64,000 nt of DNA, taken from the NCBI GenBank assembly GCA_963682175.1, contig OY821777.1:17938001-18002000 (forward strand), given 5' to 3'. The first letter of the stretch is position 1, and the number at the start of each line of letters is the position of its first letter. A model generated the notes under the pieces. That model searched no databases. It worked only from the letters and a program-made list of their open reading frames with translations, and was not told where the DNA came from. Made by a program: the position numbers and the translations under genes. Origin of the DNA: Triglochin maritima (Eukaryota > Streptophyta > Magnoliopsida > Alismatales > Juncaginaceae). Shown here piece after piece: positions 1 to 10,949 of the stretch.

Positions 1-407
1 TTACTAAATTAAATGTTTATCTCATGAATATAGTAAGTGATTGACATCATTTCATGCTTATATTTGTACCTTATATCCATTATCTTACACCTAAGCAATG
101 CTACGTGACGAGTTTTATGTTTAGTTTTCAGAAATAAAGAGGTTTGAAGAGAAGAGCCATGAAAGGACCCAAAAGCAGGAAAAAGGACTTAATTGTGAGA
201 CCTGGGGACCAAGATGCAAGACAGAAGGACCTGATCGTAAGACAGAAGGACCTAAGAGCAAAACAGGAAACTCCACACCATCATGGGGAGTATTTTGTCA
301 ATTCGATTCGGGTCGGAGCTCCACTACACAAGTTAGATGCATCTAAGACCAAGAAACACACCAAGGAAAGCCCACCAGAAGACCCAGACGGATCTGGGCT
401 TTATAGG

Positions 408-442
408 CCGCCAATTGGCGGTCTGGAACCGCCAATTGGCGG
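408..442 (+). repeat. Paired 14-bp palindromes in U3 of A1
   Basis: Two perfect palindromes CCGCCAATTGGCGG (408-421 and 429-442) are separated by 7 bp, each followed by TCTGG. They lie about 80 bp upstream of the snRNA-like upstream element. The 3' LTR has the same pair near 5812-5846. A related pair lies after the primer site at 1401-1435. Confidence 0.9.
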
Positions 443-521
443 TCTGGATCATGCAAGATCCGCCCCAACTTCTCCTGGACTTGTATTAGTGTTCGTTTAG
501 GCTATTTGTGGTATTGGTTTA

Positions 522-572
522 GTCCCACATCGGGGGATTGTCCCCGATTAGCTTTTTCCATGCTTATAAATA
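522..572 (+). promoter_or_regulatory. LTR promoter: snRNA-type USE plus TATA box (A1 5' LTR)
   Basis: GTCCCACATCG (522-532) matches the plant U-snRNA upstream sequence element consensus RTCCCACATCG. TATAAATA follows at 565-572 after exactly 32 nt. Plant Pol II snRNA promoters use about 33-34 nt between these elements and Pol III ones about 23-24 nt, so the spacing is of Pol II type. Transcription should start about 25-35 bp after the TATA box, defining the R region. That the motif works as a USE here is inference. Confidence 0.75.
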
Positions 573-1245
573 GAACTCTTCACCTTCCATTGTAATTACC
601 CATTGTTTGGTGGCATTCTCTCTACTAAGGAGTGAGCCTTGAAGCAATAACTCAAGGTGGAGAAGGATGCTAATGCTCTTATCATCTAATGGGTTTTCAC
701 TCTTATCTTTGATATGCTAATGCTCTTGAATGAAGCTTAGCTTATGCTTTGATTAGTGGACCTATTTTATGGGGAATGATAAAGTTAGGATATGGATGAA
801 GTTAATATTAGTGGACCTATTTTATGGGGAATGATAAGGCATAGTAGGGTATAGTCTTTATACTTGAGTTCATGTAGCTTCATTCCAATTATTGTCTTGT
901 ATGTTTTAATGATGTAGTCTTATCTTAATTCATGTAGAGGCAAAGTTGGATGTAGTTTTATGATTTCATGCACTACATGTTGTGAGGAGCTTAATGAACA
1001 CACACACACTTCTTTATGTTCACATTATTTCTCTACCCCTTTGGGGTTTAGTTTTCTTGCTTTTCTTCCATTTCCATTTGCACCTTAGTGTAGTTTAGTA
1101 TAACCAACCCTTCTCTACTTCTTTACCTCTCGCCTTCGCACAAACCAAGCGTCGACACACCTCCCAGTGGACGACCCGTATTTGCCACCGCTTCAACGCG
1201 GCCGTGCACTTGCGGTTAAATATAAAACGAGATCAATCAAGTTTT

Positions 1246-1263
1246 TGGCGCCGTTGCCGGGGA
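1246..1263 (+). other. Primer binding site of A1 (tRNA-Asp type)
   Basis: TGGCGCCGTTGCCGGGGA starts 6 bp after the LTR end and is complementary to the 3' end of plant tRNA-Asp including CCA. This primer choice is typical of Athila/Tat elements. Confidence 0.92.
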
Positions 1264-1400
1264 GGTGCTCTGTCCAGACGTTGGTTTGGGCGATTCGAGG
1301 GGTTTTTAATTTTTTGTTTCCAGTGTTGTTTAGTTTCAGGAAACCTAAGGATCAAGGGGAGGCTACTGGAGAAGTTTGAGGACCAGAAGCTACAAAAAGA

Positions 1401-1435
1401 CCGCCAATCAGCGGTCTGGGACCGCCAATTGGCGG
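1401..1435 (+). repeat. Second palindrome pair in A1 leader
   Basis: CCGCCAATCAGCGG (1401-1414) and CCGCCAATTGGCGG (1422-1435) repeat the U3 palindrome pair about 140 bp downstream of the primer site. In genomic RNA this pair would be near the 5' end and the U3 pair near the 3' end. A2 has the same leader pair at 25838-25872. Confidence 0.88.
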
Positions 1436-2371
1436 CCTGGTGAGCCTCAATTGTTTTCAAATTTGTTCCAGTTGTTATATTTTTCATGTTAGTTATCTGG
1501 GAGCACAATTTTGCATGTTGTGACTTCTACTTTGCTCCCAGATTTAATTTCAATCCCCTTTTAATCAACTTGGACCATAAAACTCAAAGCAAAAGATTAG
1601 ACTTCTTGTCATCTAGGTCATGCATCATTTGTAGACCTTGCATGCATTTGTCTTTCCTTTTCTTTACATTTTGTTGTTGATTGCTGGCGTGAGGTACATG
1701 CACCCCAATCTCTCATTCATGCATGTTTCGATCATGCATTAGTTAGTAAGGTGCATCGGGACAAGAGTGAGAGAGCGTTTGATTGGAGCGATTGATTGCT
1801 AGATCTAGGATCAAATCGCTACTAAGGAGGGGTTGTCCCATAAAAGATAAGGTGGGGGATTTCATCACCCTTTCCTTGGCCCCAAAAATCACTCTTAATA
1901 AAGCCTTAACTAAAAGCAAGTAGACATTGGCCCTAAGGAATTCGGACGCACTAGGAGAGTAATCTAGTCGAGACCGTCATGACCTGATCGGTGTTGCCTA
2001 CCTTGTCGATAGTAGGAGGTACTGGATCTCCGGATCTGGTATTACTTGCTGGGCATTGTGGTCCTCGTTGTAGGGAGGTGAGGCGTGTCGAGGCTAGTGA
2101 CCTCGAAGTTAGGCGTCGTCTAGCTTAAGGACCCATTGCCTTACATTGTTTGAGTCGTGCTTGCTAGTTAGGCTTCTTCCTGATCCCTCTACCTACGCTA
2201 GCTTTAGGGTTTCTTCCCTTCTCCTCTGAGTCATCTTCTTCTCACCTTCTTCTACGTTATAGTCTCCTCCCCTTTACACTCTCTGGTAGCGTTTTAGGGT
2301 CGAGTCGAGCACTTTTTGCGAGCTTAGTCTCGTGGTGGTGAGAGTGGTCGACTCGAGAGTTGTTTGTTGAG

Positions 2372-3781
2372 ATGGATGGTTACATGGGCGACCATTCATA
2401 TCATTGTTGGGACCAGGATGATTCTCCCTGGTATTCCGGACCCATGCAACCTGGGGTGGCTCAGACGAACACCCTGTACGGTTGGGATGATCTTCATTAT
2501 GTGACTGAGCAATCTTCATATAGGGGTGATATGAGAGAGGCACCGACGGCTAGATCTCCATCTAGTTATGTTGGATCATACTCTGGGCAACAAACTTTGG
2601 CCTCTTTCATGCATGCGGTAGACGACATGAGTGCACCGGTGGCTCCAGTAGCCGTACCGTGTCACTATTGTGGGTTGAGTGGTCATGATTTCGGGGAATG
2701 TCCTTATGTTCCCCCAGAGCCTGAGTATGAGCACACATTTTCCCAAAATGCTCATTATGACCATTACGCATCCGCGTACAACCCGAGAGGGATGGATTCG
2801 TGGGGAGACAATTCATATTCAAATTCTTATACATCATTTCCACCCCAATATCCTCCTCCCGAATACCCAGAATTCTACCAACACCCCACTTCAAATCATT
2901 GGACTTATTCTCAGGACATCAACACCCAACCCCAAAATTTCCCAAGATCTGACTTGGACCTCCTCGTTGACCGCATACAAAATCTGACACTTCAAGTGAG
3001 TCAACTGACACAACAATTAAGTGAGGAGAGTAACTTTTCGTGTCAACGTGAGGATTCATCTTTTGATATCGAACCACCACCACATACACAAATTCAAAGC
3101 AGAATCTTTCAAAGTCAAACTCCTAGTCAGTCTGAGGGACTTGGGGTTTCAATTCACGATCACTTAGTGGAGGATTCGATTCAAATTGAGAATAACTTGG
3201 ACCAGTTCTATTATGAGTCGGCACAGGATTGTGCCTTATCTTTTTGTCCCGTGGCCCTTGAGCCACATCGTCTTCATGTTGTGCCTCTTAAGGACTCACC
3301 TCTGGTGGAGCAAGAGCTCCCTAGTACCCTCAATTTCAAACAACCTGATGAGAGTTTGCCTCTCACTATTGTTCCTGATCATCTTGGAAATGATGGAACA
3401 TCAAACAACTACATTGCTCATGAGGGTATTAGGAGTTCCTTGGAGGATACTTTGGGTATGAGACCCACTTCCTGTTCTCCTGGTGAGTTGGACATGCATA
3501 ACGAGGTGCTTGACCTCGTTCCGACCCACCAGCCTGTTGGTTGGAGAGTTTGGATTGATGATCATAACTTCAGTTCCGCAACGGGAGATATTTTTCTTCC
3601 GTTGCCCCTTATTTCCCAAACTCTCAAGAGGTTCAAGCTCTTTCAGTTTGATCCTTTGAATGAGACGCCTTTGTGTCCAATTCATGAACCTCTCATTTCG
3701 TCTGGTGCTCTTTGTGAAGGGGGCCCACGCATGCGTATTCTGGCCCCGCGTGGTGTCATGTTACCTTTCCAAGTGCATTGA
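2372..3781 (+). CDS. Gag-derived zinc-knuckle protein of A1 (no pol)
   Basis: The ORF encodes about 469 residues. I start it at ATG 2372, which aligns with the start of the A2 copy; the frame extends only four codons further upstream, from a TTG. A canonical CX2CX4HX4C zinc knuckle lies near residues 97-110 (C-HY-C-GLSG-H-DFGE-C), the nucleic-acid-binding motif of retroelement nucleocapsids. A later stretch ending LQVSQLTQQLSEE resembles the segment that follows the zinc knuckle in Athila gag proteins, but is shorter here than in A2. The usual gag capsid domain is not apparent and no protease or polymerase follows. The C-terminal 230 or so residues are acidic and unrecognised, ending VMLPFQVH. 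A likely role is RNA binding or packaging; this is inference. Confidence 0.72.
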   Translation: MDGYMGDHSYHCWDQDDSPWYSGPMQPGVAQTNTLYGWDDLHYVTEQSSYRGDMREAPTARSPSSYVGSYSGQQTLASFMHAVDDMSAPVAPVAVPCHYCGLSGHDFGECPYVPPEPEYEHTFSQNAHYDHYASAYNPRGMDSWGDNSYSNSYTSFPPQYPPPEYPEFYQHPTSNHWTYSQDINTQPQNFPRSDLDLLVDRIQNLTLQVSQLTQQLSEESNFSCQREDSSFDIEPPPHTQIQSRIFQSQTPSQSEGLGVSIHDHLVEDSIQIENNLDQFYYESAQDCALSFCPVALEPHRLHVVPLKDSPLVEQELPSTLNFKQPDESLPLTIVPDHLGNDGTSNNYIAHEGIRSSLEDTLGMRPTSCSPGELDMHNEVLDLVPTHQPVGWRVWIDDHNFSSATGDIFLPLPLISQTLKRFKLFQFDPLNETPLCPIHEPLISSGALCEGGPRMRILAPRGVMLPFQVH

Positions 3782-3852
3782 CCCACTCTTGAGGTTCCCA
3801 TTTGATGTCTTTTGACAAATGAAGATGGGAACTTATGTTTGTACATAGTTAT

Positions 3853-3911
3853 ATAAAAAAAAGAAAAAAAAAGAAAAAAAAAGAAAAAAAAAGAAAAAAG
3901 AAAAAAAAGAG
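3853..3911 (+). repeat. A-rich (AAAAAAAG)n tract after A1 ORF
   Basis: Repeated A-runs separated by G follow the ORF stop within about 130 bp. A2 has a pure A run at the same place (about 28389-28407), so this is a length-variable microsatellite in the 3' untranslated region. Confidence 0.85.
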
Positions 3912-4162
3912 TACAATAAAAGACTCCTTCAGTGAGCATCGATTGTTGTGGGCCCCAACCCTTGAGTATTTGGGCCCCATTTCTTTCACGTATTTGTATC
4001 CCTTCTTTAGCATCTCACAGGTTTTGAGGGAAGTTGGGTTGTGTCCATCAACATAGCCATGAACTTCCTTGTGTACTTCACGTTGGTGAGATCTCTTCTG
4101 TTTCATGCATGCATCCATGTAGTATCTTGCTTGCATTCATTGAGGACAATGCATGAAGTAGG

Positions 4163-4177
4163 TGTGGGGGGGGGGTG
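4163..4177 (+). other. Internal purine tract resembling the A1 PPT
   Basis: TAGGTGTGG followed by a G run copies the terminal tract TTAGGTGTGGGGG but lies about 1.27 kb upstream of the 3' LTR. A2 has the same at about 28655-28667. It could act as a second plus-strand primer. Confidence 0.5.
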
Positions 4178-5426
4178 TTTTACGTGTGTACATAGCTGAG
4201 TCTTTTTCCTTTGATTTTGTTTTCTTTTGTTTGCATTTTTAGGGTCATGTTAGTGTGCTGCATTTAATATCGATATATCTGTTTGCCATGATCCTTGGGT
4301 GACTTGTCTTCTTTTGCTTGACTAGTGCTTCAAAATTTTCACATTTCTTTCAAAATCTTCATGTGTTTTCGAAAGAAAATGTTTTGTGGGTTTTGTGTGT
4401 GTTTAGCATGTGCAAAACCGTTGAGAGGCAAAGTAAAAAGAAAGCTCCCAAAATTGTCTTGAACTTGATGCATTAGGATATCTAGTACGTGGCTTTAGGA
4501 TTTATCGAGTCGTTAGGATGCACCCCAGTTTTCCTTTGGGGGTGAGTAATCATAGGGTTTCAGTGCTCAAACATTCAAAGAAGTCCACCCTGAACCTAGT
4601 GAGTCAATAATTCGTGTTTGTTAATTTAGGAAGTTTGTTGTAGTCAAGGACCCTCTTAATCTTGTTGTGAGACATTAGTGTAGGGGTTTTGGTTCATGTG
4701 TAGATAAGAAATAAGTGAGTAGATGTTCTCTCTTCTCGCACGGCTCCTATCACTCGGGAAAGTAGGTCTGAAGGGACTTTGTGCCTGGTGTTTTCGAGTC
4801 ATCTGACTTGGGATGCGCCGACCGAACTCCCGTTACACGGGTGGTAGGGATTGCCCTATGTGGAGATTTGGGGAAAGGTGTACGTGATAGTGTAAGTCCT
4901 CATGGGCAATGATGCACGAAACCTGACCCTGGGAGAACGAAGCTCCAACTAATAAAAAGAAGAAAAAAAAGAAAAAAAAAGTGAAAATAAACAAAAAGAA
5001 AAGAAAAAATGGTAATGCAAATAAGAACCTTAATGGACCTTACACTTTGTATCACTTGAGGATCTTGAGGTTGTCCATGTCTTTTACTTAATTCCTTATT
5101 TAACTTGCACGAATGGTTTATTAGGCTAGGTGTGGACTGATTACCTATATAGAGTCGGACCGTAGGATTACCGCGTCCATTGATCGACAAAAATATTTCC
5201 AACGAGTCGAGTGTCTAGATTGAATAATGCATCTTGTTCGGATTTTGTGGGTATATCCGCTGAAAACCCTCAGGAGACAACACTCCTCCTCCTTGGCAAC
5301 AAGGAGGTTTAACGGCTTGTTGCACGTGCTAAGTGCAACCGTGATTCCTACGAAAGTGAGTTAGGATTTCTTGTTTTTCGTATGCTTTTTCCTTTCTTTG
5401 TTTTGCTCGAGACTAGCAAAAACTTA

Positions 5427-5440
5427 GGTGTGGGGGTATT
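5427..5440 (+). other. Polypurine tract of A1
   Basis: GGTGTGGGGGTATT ends immediately before the 3' LTR. The purine-rich run and position fit plus-strand priming. The same sequence precedes the 3' LTR of A2 (29911-29924). Confidence 0.85.
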
Positions 5441-6979
5441 TGATTGACATCATTTCATGCTTATATTTGTACCTTATATCCATTATCTTACACCTAAGCA
5501 ATGCTACGTGACGAGTTTTATGTTTAGTTTTCAGAAATAAAGAGGTTTGAAGAGAAGAGCCATGAAAGGACCCAAAAGCAGGAAAAAGGACTTAATTGTG
5601 AGACCTGGGGACCAAGATGCAAGACAGAAGGACCTGATCGTAAGACAGAAGGACCTAAGAGCAAAACAGGAAACTCCACACCATCATGGGGAGTATTTTG
5701 TCAATTCGATTCGGGTCGGAGCTCCACTACACAAGTTAGATGCATCTAAGACCAAGAAACACACCAAGGAAAGCCCACCAGAAGACCAGACGGATCTGGG
5801 CTTTATAGGCCGCCAATTGGCGGTCTGGAACCGCCAATTGGCGGTCTGGATCATGCAAGATCCGCCCCAACTTCTCCTGGACTTGTATTAGTGTTCGTTT
5901 AGGCTATTTGTGGTATTGGTTTAGTCCCACATCGGGGGATTGTCCCCGATTAGCTTTTTCCATGCTTATAAATAGAACTCTTCACCTTCCATTGTAATTA
6001 CCCATTGTTTGGTGGCATTCTCTCTACTAAGGAGTGAGCCTTGAAGCAATAACTCAAGGTGGAGAAGGATGCTACCTTCAATGTGAGTCATTGTTAATAA
6101 AAGTTTATTTGTTTCTTTTAATCTTGTTTTGTTATGTTGTTTGTTTTGTGTGGGTTGCTTTACTTTGTTTAATCTCTTGTTTAGTAATTTTAGTATCTTA
6201 GTTAAATGTTTTCTTTACTTAGTCTAATCAGTAGTGTAATGAGTAGTGAGTAGTTCCATCCCCATTTGGGGGGTGGAGAATTATGTGATATAATCATGTA
6301 GTGTATTAAGTGTGTGTTATTTTTATCCCTTGAGCTTTATATGATTTCCATAACCATCTAATGGGTTTTCACTCTTATCTTTGATATGCTAATGCTCTTG
6401 AATGAAGCTTAGCTTATGCTTTGATTAGTGGACCTATTTTATGGGGAATGATAAGGTTAGGATATGGATGAAGTTAATATTGGAAACACAATTTGTAGTG
6501 TATGTACTCTTGTTGCCTTTACCTTAGCTAATGTCTTGTATGTTTTAATGATGTAGTGAAATCTTAATTCATGTAGAGGCATAGTAGGGTATAGTCTTTA
6601 TACTTGAGTTCATGTAGCTTCATTCCAATTATTGTCTTGTATGTTTTAATGATGTAGTCTTATCTTAATTCTTGTAGAGGCAAAGTTGGATGTAGTTTTA
6701 TGATTTCATGCACTACATGTTGTGAGGAGCTTAATGAACACACACACACTTCTTTATGTTCACATTATTTCTCTACCCCTTTGGGGTTTAGTTTTCTTGC
6801 TTTTCTTCCATTTCCATTTGCACCTTAGTGTAGTTTAGTATAACCAACCCTTCTCTACTTCTTTACCTCTCGCCTTCGCACAAACCAAGCGTCGACACAC
6901 CTCCCAGTGGACGACCCGTATTTGCTACCGCTTCAACGCGGCCGTGCACTTGCGGTTAAATATAAAACGAGATCAATCA
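5441..6979 (+). repeat. 3' LTR of A1 (full length, 1,539 bp)
   Basis: It starts TGATTGACATC, ends GATCAATCA and is followed by the target duplication GTAAG. It contains the palindrome pair, the USE/TATA promoter (5924-5974), a pyrimidine-rich downstream region and a GC-richer 3' end. It keeps the two segments missing from the 5' LTR. Confidence 0.93.
5924..5974 (+). promoter_or_regulatory. USE plus TATA box in A1 3' LTR
   Basis: GTCCCACATCG at 5924-5934 and TATAAATA at 5967-5974 with 32 nt between, identical in arrangement to the 5' LTR copy. Being in the 3' LTR it could drive transcription into 7 kb and beyond. Confidence 0.7.
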
Positions 6980-6984
6980 GTAAG

Positions 6985-9900
6985 TAAATTTGCTATATCC
7001 ATAAAGAGGTAACGAAAAAACATGTGGAATGTTGTTTGAATGTTTTCGAAGAAACAATATGCCTATATAAACAATCATAGTGAATGTATTAGATATAGTT
7101 TTATATGCAACATATTTTATGGCGTTGTATAAAATGGACTTCAGGTCCTTGTTCAACCTCTTTAGTTATATATATAACTGGATCTTTGTTAACACAGTAC
7201 AGACAATCTATCATTCATGTGTGTTTCCAGGTGAACTTTCTTTGTATAATATCTCTTTATATATTTAAATCATTGTAAGAATTTTCTTCTAGAGAATGTT
7301 CGAATTGCATGTCAAAAAATAGTTGACTTTCTCCAATCATTTATTTCAAATTTATCATTCAAATATTTCACGGATATGTGTTTAATCTCTTCAAGAGTTC
7401 CTTTCATATCATTCTTCGAGATAATATGCATATTCTCTATGTTTGTTCATATGGTGATCTTTTCATAGAAATATCACTATCAAGTGATTTATACAAATTT
7501 GTACTCACAATATATCTCATATGTTTATTTATATTTATGTCATATTGATCAAGTAACATAACATAATATTATATATTTCGAGAGAATGAGTAACATCATA
7601 ATGGATGTTGCGTTCTGCGAAAAATCCTAGTGTCATTGCTCGCTTTATAATGTACCATCATTTTATTGTAATGTGATTTCTATTAATATTCTTTAGGAAT
7701 CAGGACTACATGTCCATATAATATGTTTATTAAGCGAGTCTAGTTCTACATTGTTCACCTTCTTTTATTCAATTCAAATACGAATGCTTCTGACATTCTT
7801 TATAAGATTATAGGTTCTGGATCCAGATTTTCTCATGAATTATCATGCTACTTAGAAGGCGAATTAGTCGTCCATGATAATTCAATTATTTTATGTTTTT
7901 TCTCTCATATCAACATAGGCGATTGTAACTTATCAAATCCTCATTGTTTCCCAAGACATTATGATTTGATCATTATGTACTCTAAGAATTATTACATTTC
8001 CGTCAACTGCTTTTATTTTTATCAAGTCTATATTCCTCAGGAATAAGCTCTTCAGGAGATATAATGAGTGATTAACTTTTATTTTCCTTTCCACAAATAA
8101 TATATGTTCTAGTTCACCCTTCTAGCGATGGTTGGGCTCGAATATATTTTATCACGTGGGGATCTCCACTTTATATTATGCATTTTATGTTTAGTAATAC
8201 AAGACTTAGTCACTCATTTGTGATCAATAAATACATATGGCAATTACTTGCTCGATATATTGCAAATTAATTATTATGTGAACTTCAGGTTTAAGCATAT
8301 TTGTAGGTATATTCTCTGATGAACTCCAGGTTCAATATTGTACATTGTTGGTATTCTTTAAGCTTCTGGGTTTCTCCTCCTAATGCCAAAAATATGTGTA
8401 TATATAATTGTTGGAATGAACAATAAAATACATCGCCCTTCAGGGACTTCAAGTTTTTTAATATTATCAAGGATATGAATCCCGCTGAAATATCCAATTT
8501 AATTTTAGACCATTAAATTGTGGGGGTGGTAATCTATTAATCGTAGATGGGAAACATTCATAACATAATGTATATGTAGCATAAAAAGAATTATATATGA
8601 ATAATATCAACATGTATGCACATTAATGTATCATTTATAAATTTTAAGATCCCATTATAATCCATATTCAGAGATATTTTATAAATCGATGCTTTGTAAT
8701 ATGTGCTTTAGCCACATGATCCAAAATACGAGGGTATATATTGTGATTTTGCAATAACTTATGTTTATGACTTTCAATCACAAGTAATGCATAACACAAG
8801 TTAGCTCAATCCCATGAAAAGATAAAGCTCGTGTATACCTACTTAGTTAAAGAATCTTCTCATTCTTCATTTGATAGTCATATGAAATTTTAACAACATT
8901 TGTCATCATAACTAATCATCATTGACCCAATCGGTCATACCATATGTTACTAGAATCAATATTCATTTGATTCACCAGTGCAAGTCTTTTTACCAAGCCA
9001 CCACTTGTGTAACAACACATCGTTCAAAATCAGGTAATTTTCTCAATAATATTTTCTTGCTTGACATGAATAAAAATATTAACCTTTACTTCAACTGTAG
9101 TCTCAATACAAGCCATTATGGCGATTTGAAACTCAATAAGTTTCTTGAGATCTAATAAATAAAATTCATCATTTAAAGCTAAGATAATTCCATATATAAC
9201 AATAGATAATAATCTTCTAGAGCTTTCTGTTAATCTCGTACGACAATGTATGTTAATGGTTTTAATTTTTCTCATTATCAAATTAGAGAATATTTATCTC
9301 TTAATATAGTGTGCATGACAACACTATACATGATGCATAAATCATATTTTCTGATCTTAAATCAAATATGAGACCAAAAAATATCCTTACTCTTCATTGC
9401 AAGCCAAATAAAATATTTGTTGTATATAAATTATTTATGCAACTATTACAAAATAGATAATAAGATTCTTGCAATGACAAAATATAATGAAATAAGAACC
9501 ATACATTAAATCATGTCAATGTCAATAAATACAAATACTAATCTTTGCTATTGAACATTAAAAGACATTATAATCATATGCATAAACAGTCATGACAAAA
9601 AAATGTTGAATATCTATATGCTAGCAACATGCATGTTTTTATTAATATCTAGAAGAATCTCATCGTGAGTGAATAAAAATCACAAGTATGAAAATATATT
9701 GGACTAATAAGAGCACTAACCAAAATAGCACAAATTTTCTTGGGGTAATATGAAAATATTGGTAGATATGTATGTTGATAAACATTGTCTAAATTTTCTC
9801 AGACATATAAATATAATCAATAAAGAGTGTCAACAAATTTTCCACTTTAAGATCTCAAATGATCCCAATTGTAACATGTATATCACGATGTACTATAACT

Positions 9901-10949
9901 TAGCCAAATAAAATAAGTAGCTTGATAAGACACTTGAGGGTCCATTTCTCAAGTTTGTTATTTCAATGGTCACTTGAACATTTTTTACTCAATATGTACT
10001 TAAGGCATAGTCATATGAATGCAACAATTGGCTGAGAAACTTTCTATATTTTATTTGACATGTACTACTGTCATGTCATATTACTAATTATTCATATAGA
10101 AAGTGTAACAAAAATTCTTTCTTTTTATGCACTTCATTATTGGTGATCTTGTGGTCATGAAATTTGACATTTGATGTAATGTGATGAATAGATAACATCA
10201 CACATCAAGTTATATAAAAAACACAATCTTTTGATGATCATAGGGATCCTTGAGGGACCGGTTCATATGAAAATACAAAATTTTCTACATCTTCATGAAA
10301 AATGATTTTAATTAAATATTAATGAGCCAGCCTTCCCGGCTAATGTACATACATATTGTATATTCAAAAAATAATGACCAAATTCTAATAGAGATGTGAA
10401 TCTTGACATGAAATTCTTATATTATACCATTCATACACAACTAATTACACTTTTGTTTTAGGATACAAGTAATAAAATAAGCAGACCACCTTTCACGTGT
10501 TTCATCTATCTCCTCTTACGAAAATGGTTGAGGGTTTTCTTCAAAAATCTACAAAAAAACATTATATTTTTTAATAATTAAAATAAAAAACCATTATAAC
10601 CTAACACGTAAGTTACATATCGAAGATACATGTCATAAATCTTCATCTTCAGATCCCAAACTGACAATTTGTTCCATATAAGTCATTATGTAGTAACCGC
10701 ATTCAGTATTTAAACGTGTCTACGGTACTACAACAATTACAGATAAAAATATATTCAGTATTATATCCTGATAATGAAATGAATACATATTACTTAATAA
10801 TGAACCTACATGGCATGCCAAGTTGTTTGCTTCTTCTGACTTCTTTTTCGATACATCATTTTATATATACATATATTCATGACTCTGTCAAAATTACACA
10901 AATGGTCAAATATTTGACTCAAATTAGTAAACAAATTTAAATTAACTAT
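6985..10949. other. AT-rich intergenic DNA, no gene recognised
   Basis: About 4 kb of very AT-rich sequence. Only short accidental ORFs occur in either direction and none shows a recognisable domain. It is probably decayed transposon sequence, but I cannot assign a family. Confidence 0.6.

Larger units (their letters stand above)
38..1239 (+). repeat. 5' LTR of A1, internally deleted
   Basis: This LTR is 1,202 bp against 1,539 bp for the 3' LTR (5441-6979). Two gaps explain the difference. One removes the equivalent of about 6074-6352, just downstream of the promoter. The other removes about 6481-6577 and is replaced by a copy of neighbouring sequence (see findings). Aligned parts are nearly identical to the 3' LTR, with one indel in GAAGACCCAGACGG and a few substitutions, so the insertion is young and the deletions are recent or arose during reverse transcription. 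Confidence 0.9.
38..6979 (+). mobile_element. Athila-type non-autonomous gypsy LTR retrotransposon A1
   Basis: Two LTRs start TGATTGACATC and end GATCAATCA. They flank a tRNA-Asp-type primer binding site, one gag-like ORF and a purine-rich tract. The five bases before it (33-37, GTAAG) recur exactly after it (6980-6984), so the boundaries are a true insertion. The primer site TGGCGCCGTTGCCGGGGA is the hallmark of the Athila/Tat branch of Ty3/gypsy. No protease, reverse transcriptase, RNase H or integrase coding is visible, so the element must have been mobilised by an autonomous relative. A2 (24116-31485) is a second member of the family with the same layout, so the loss of pol predates both insertions. 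Confidence 0.93.

Noticed and set aside
144..500. 118-codon ORF in A1 LTR, repeated at 5547-5891 and in A2 LTRs (24274, 30083)
   Set aside because: Lies in U3 upstream of the promoter, includes the palindromes, its frame differs between copies through an indel, and no domain is visible.
522..572. A genuine U-snRNA gene at the USE/TATA motif
   Set aside because: Sequence after the TATA box resembles no U-snRNA and the same unit recurs in every LTR of the family.
3849..4136. Minus-strand ORF with long Phe run
   Set aside because: Product of the A-rich microsatellite on the other strand.
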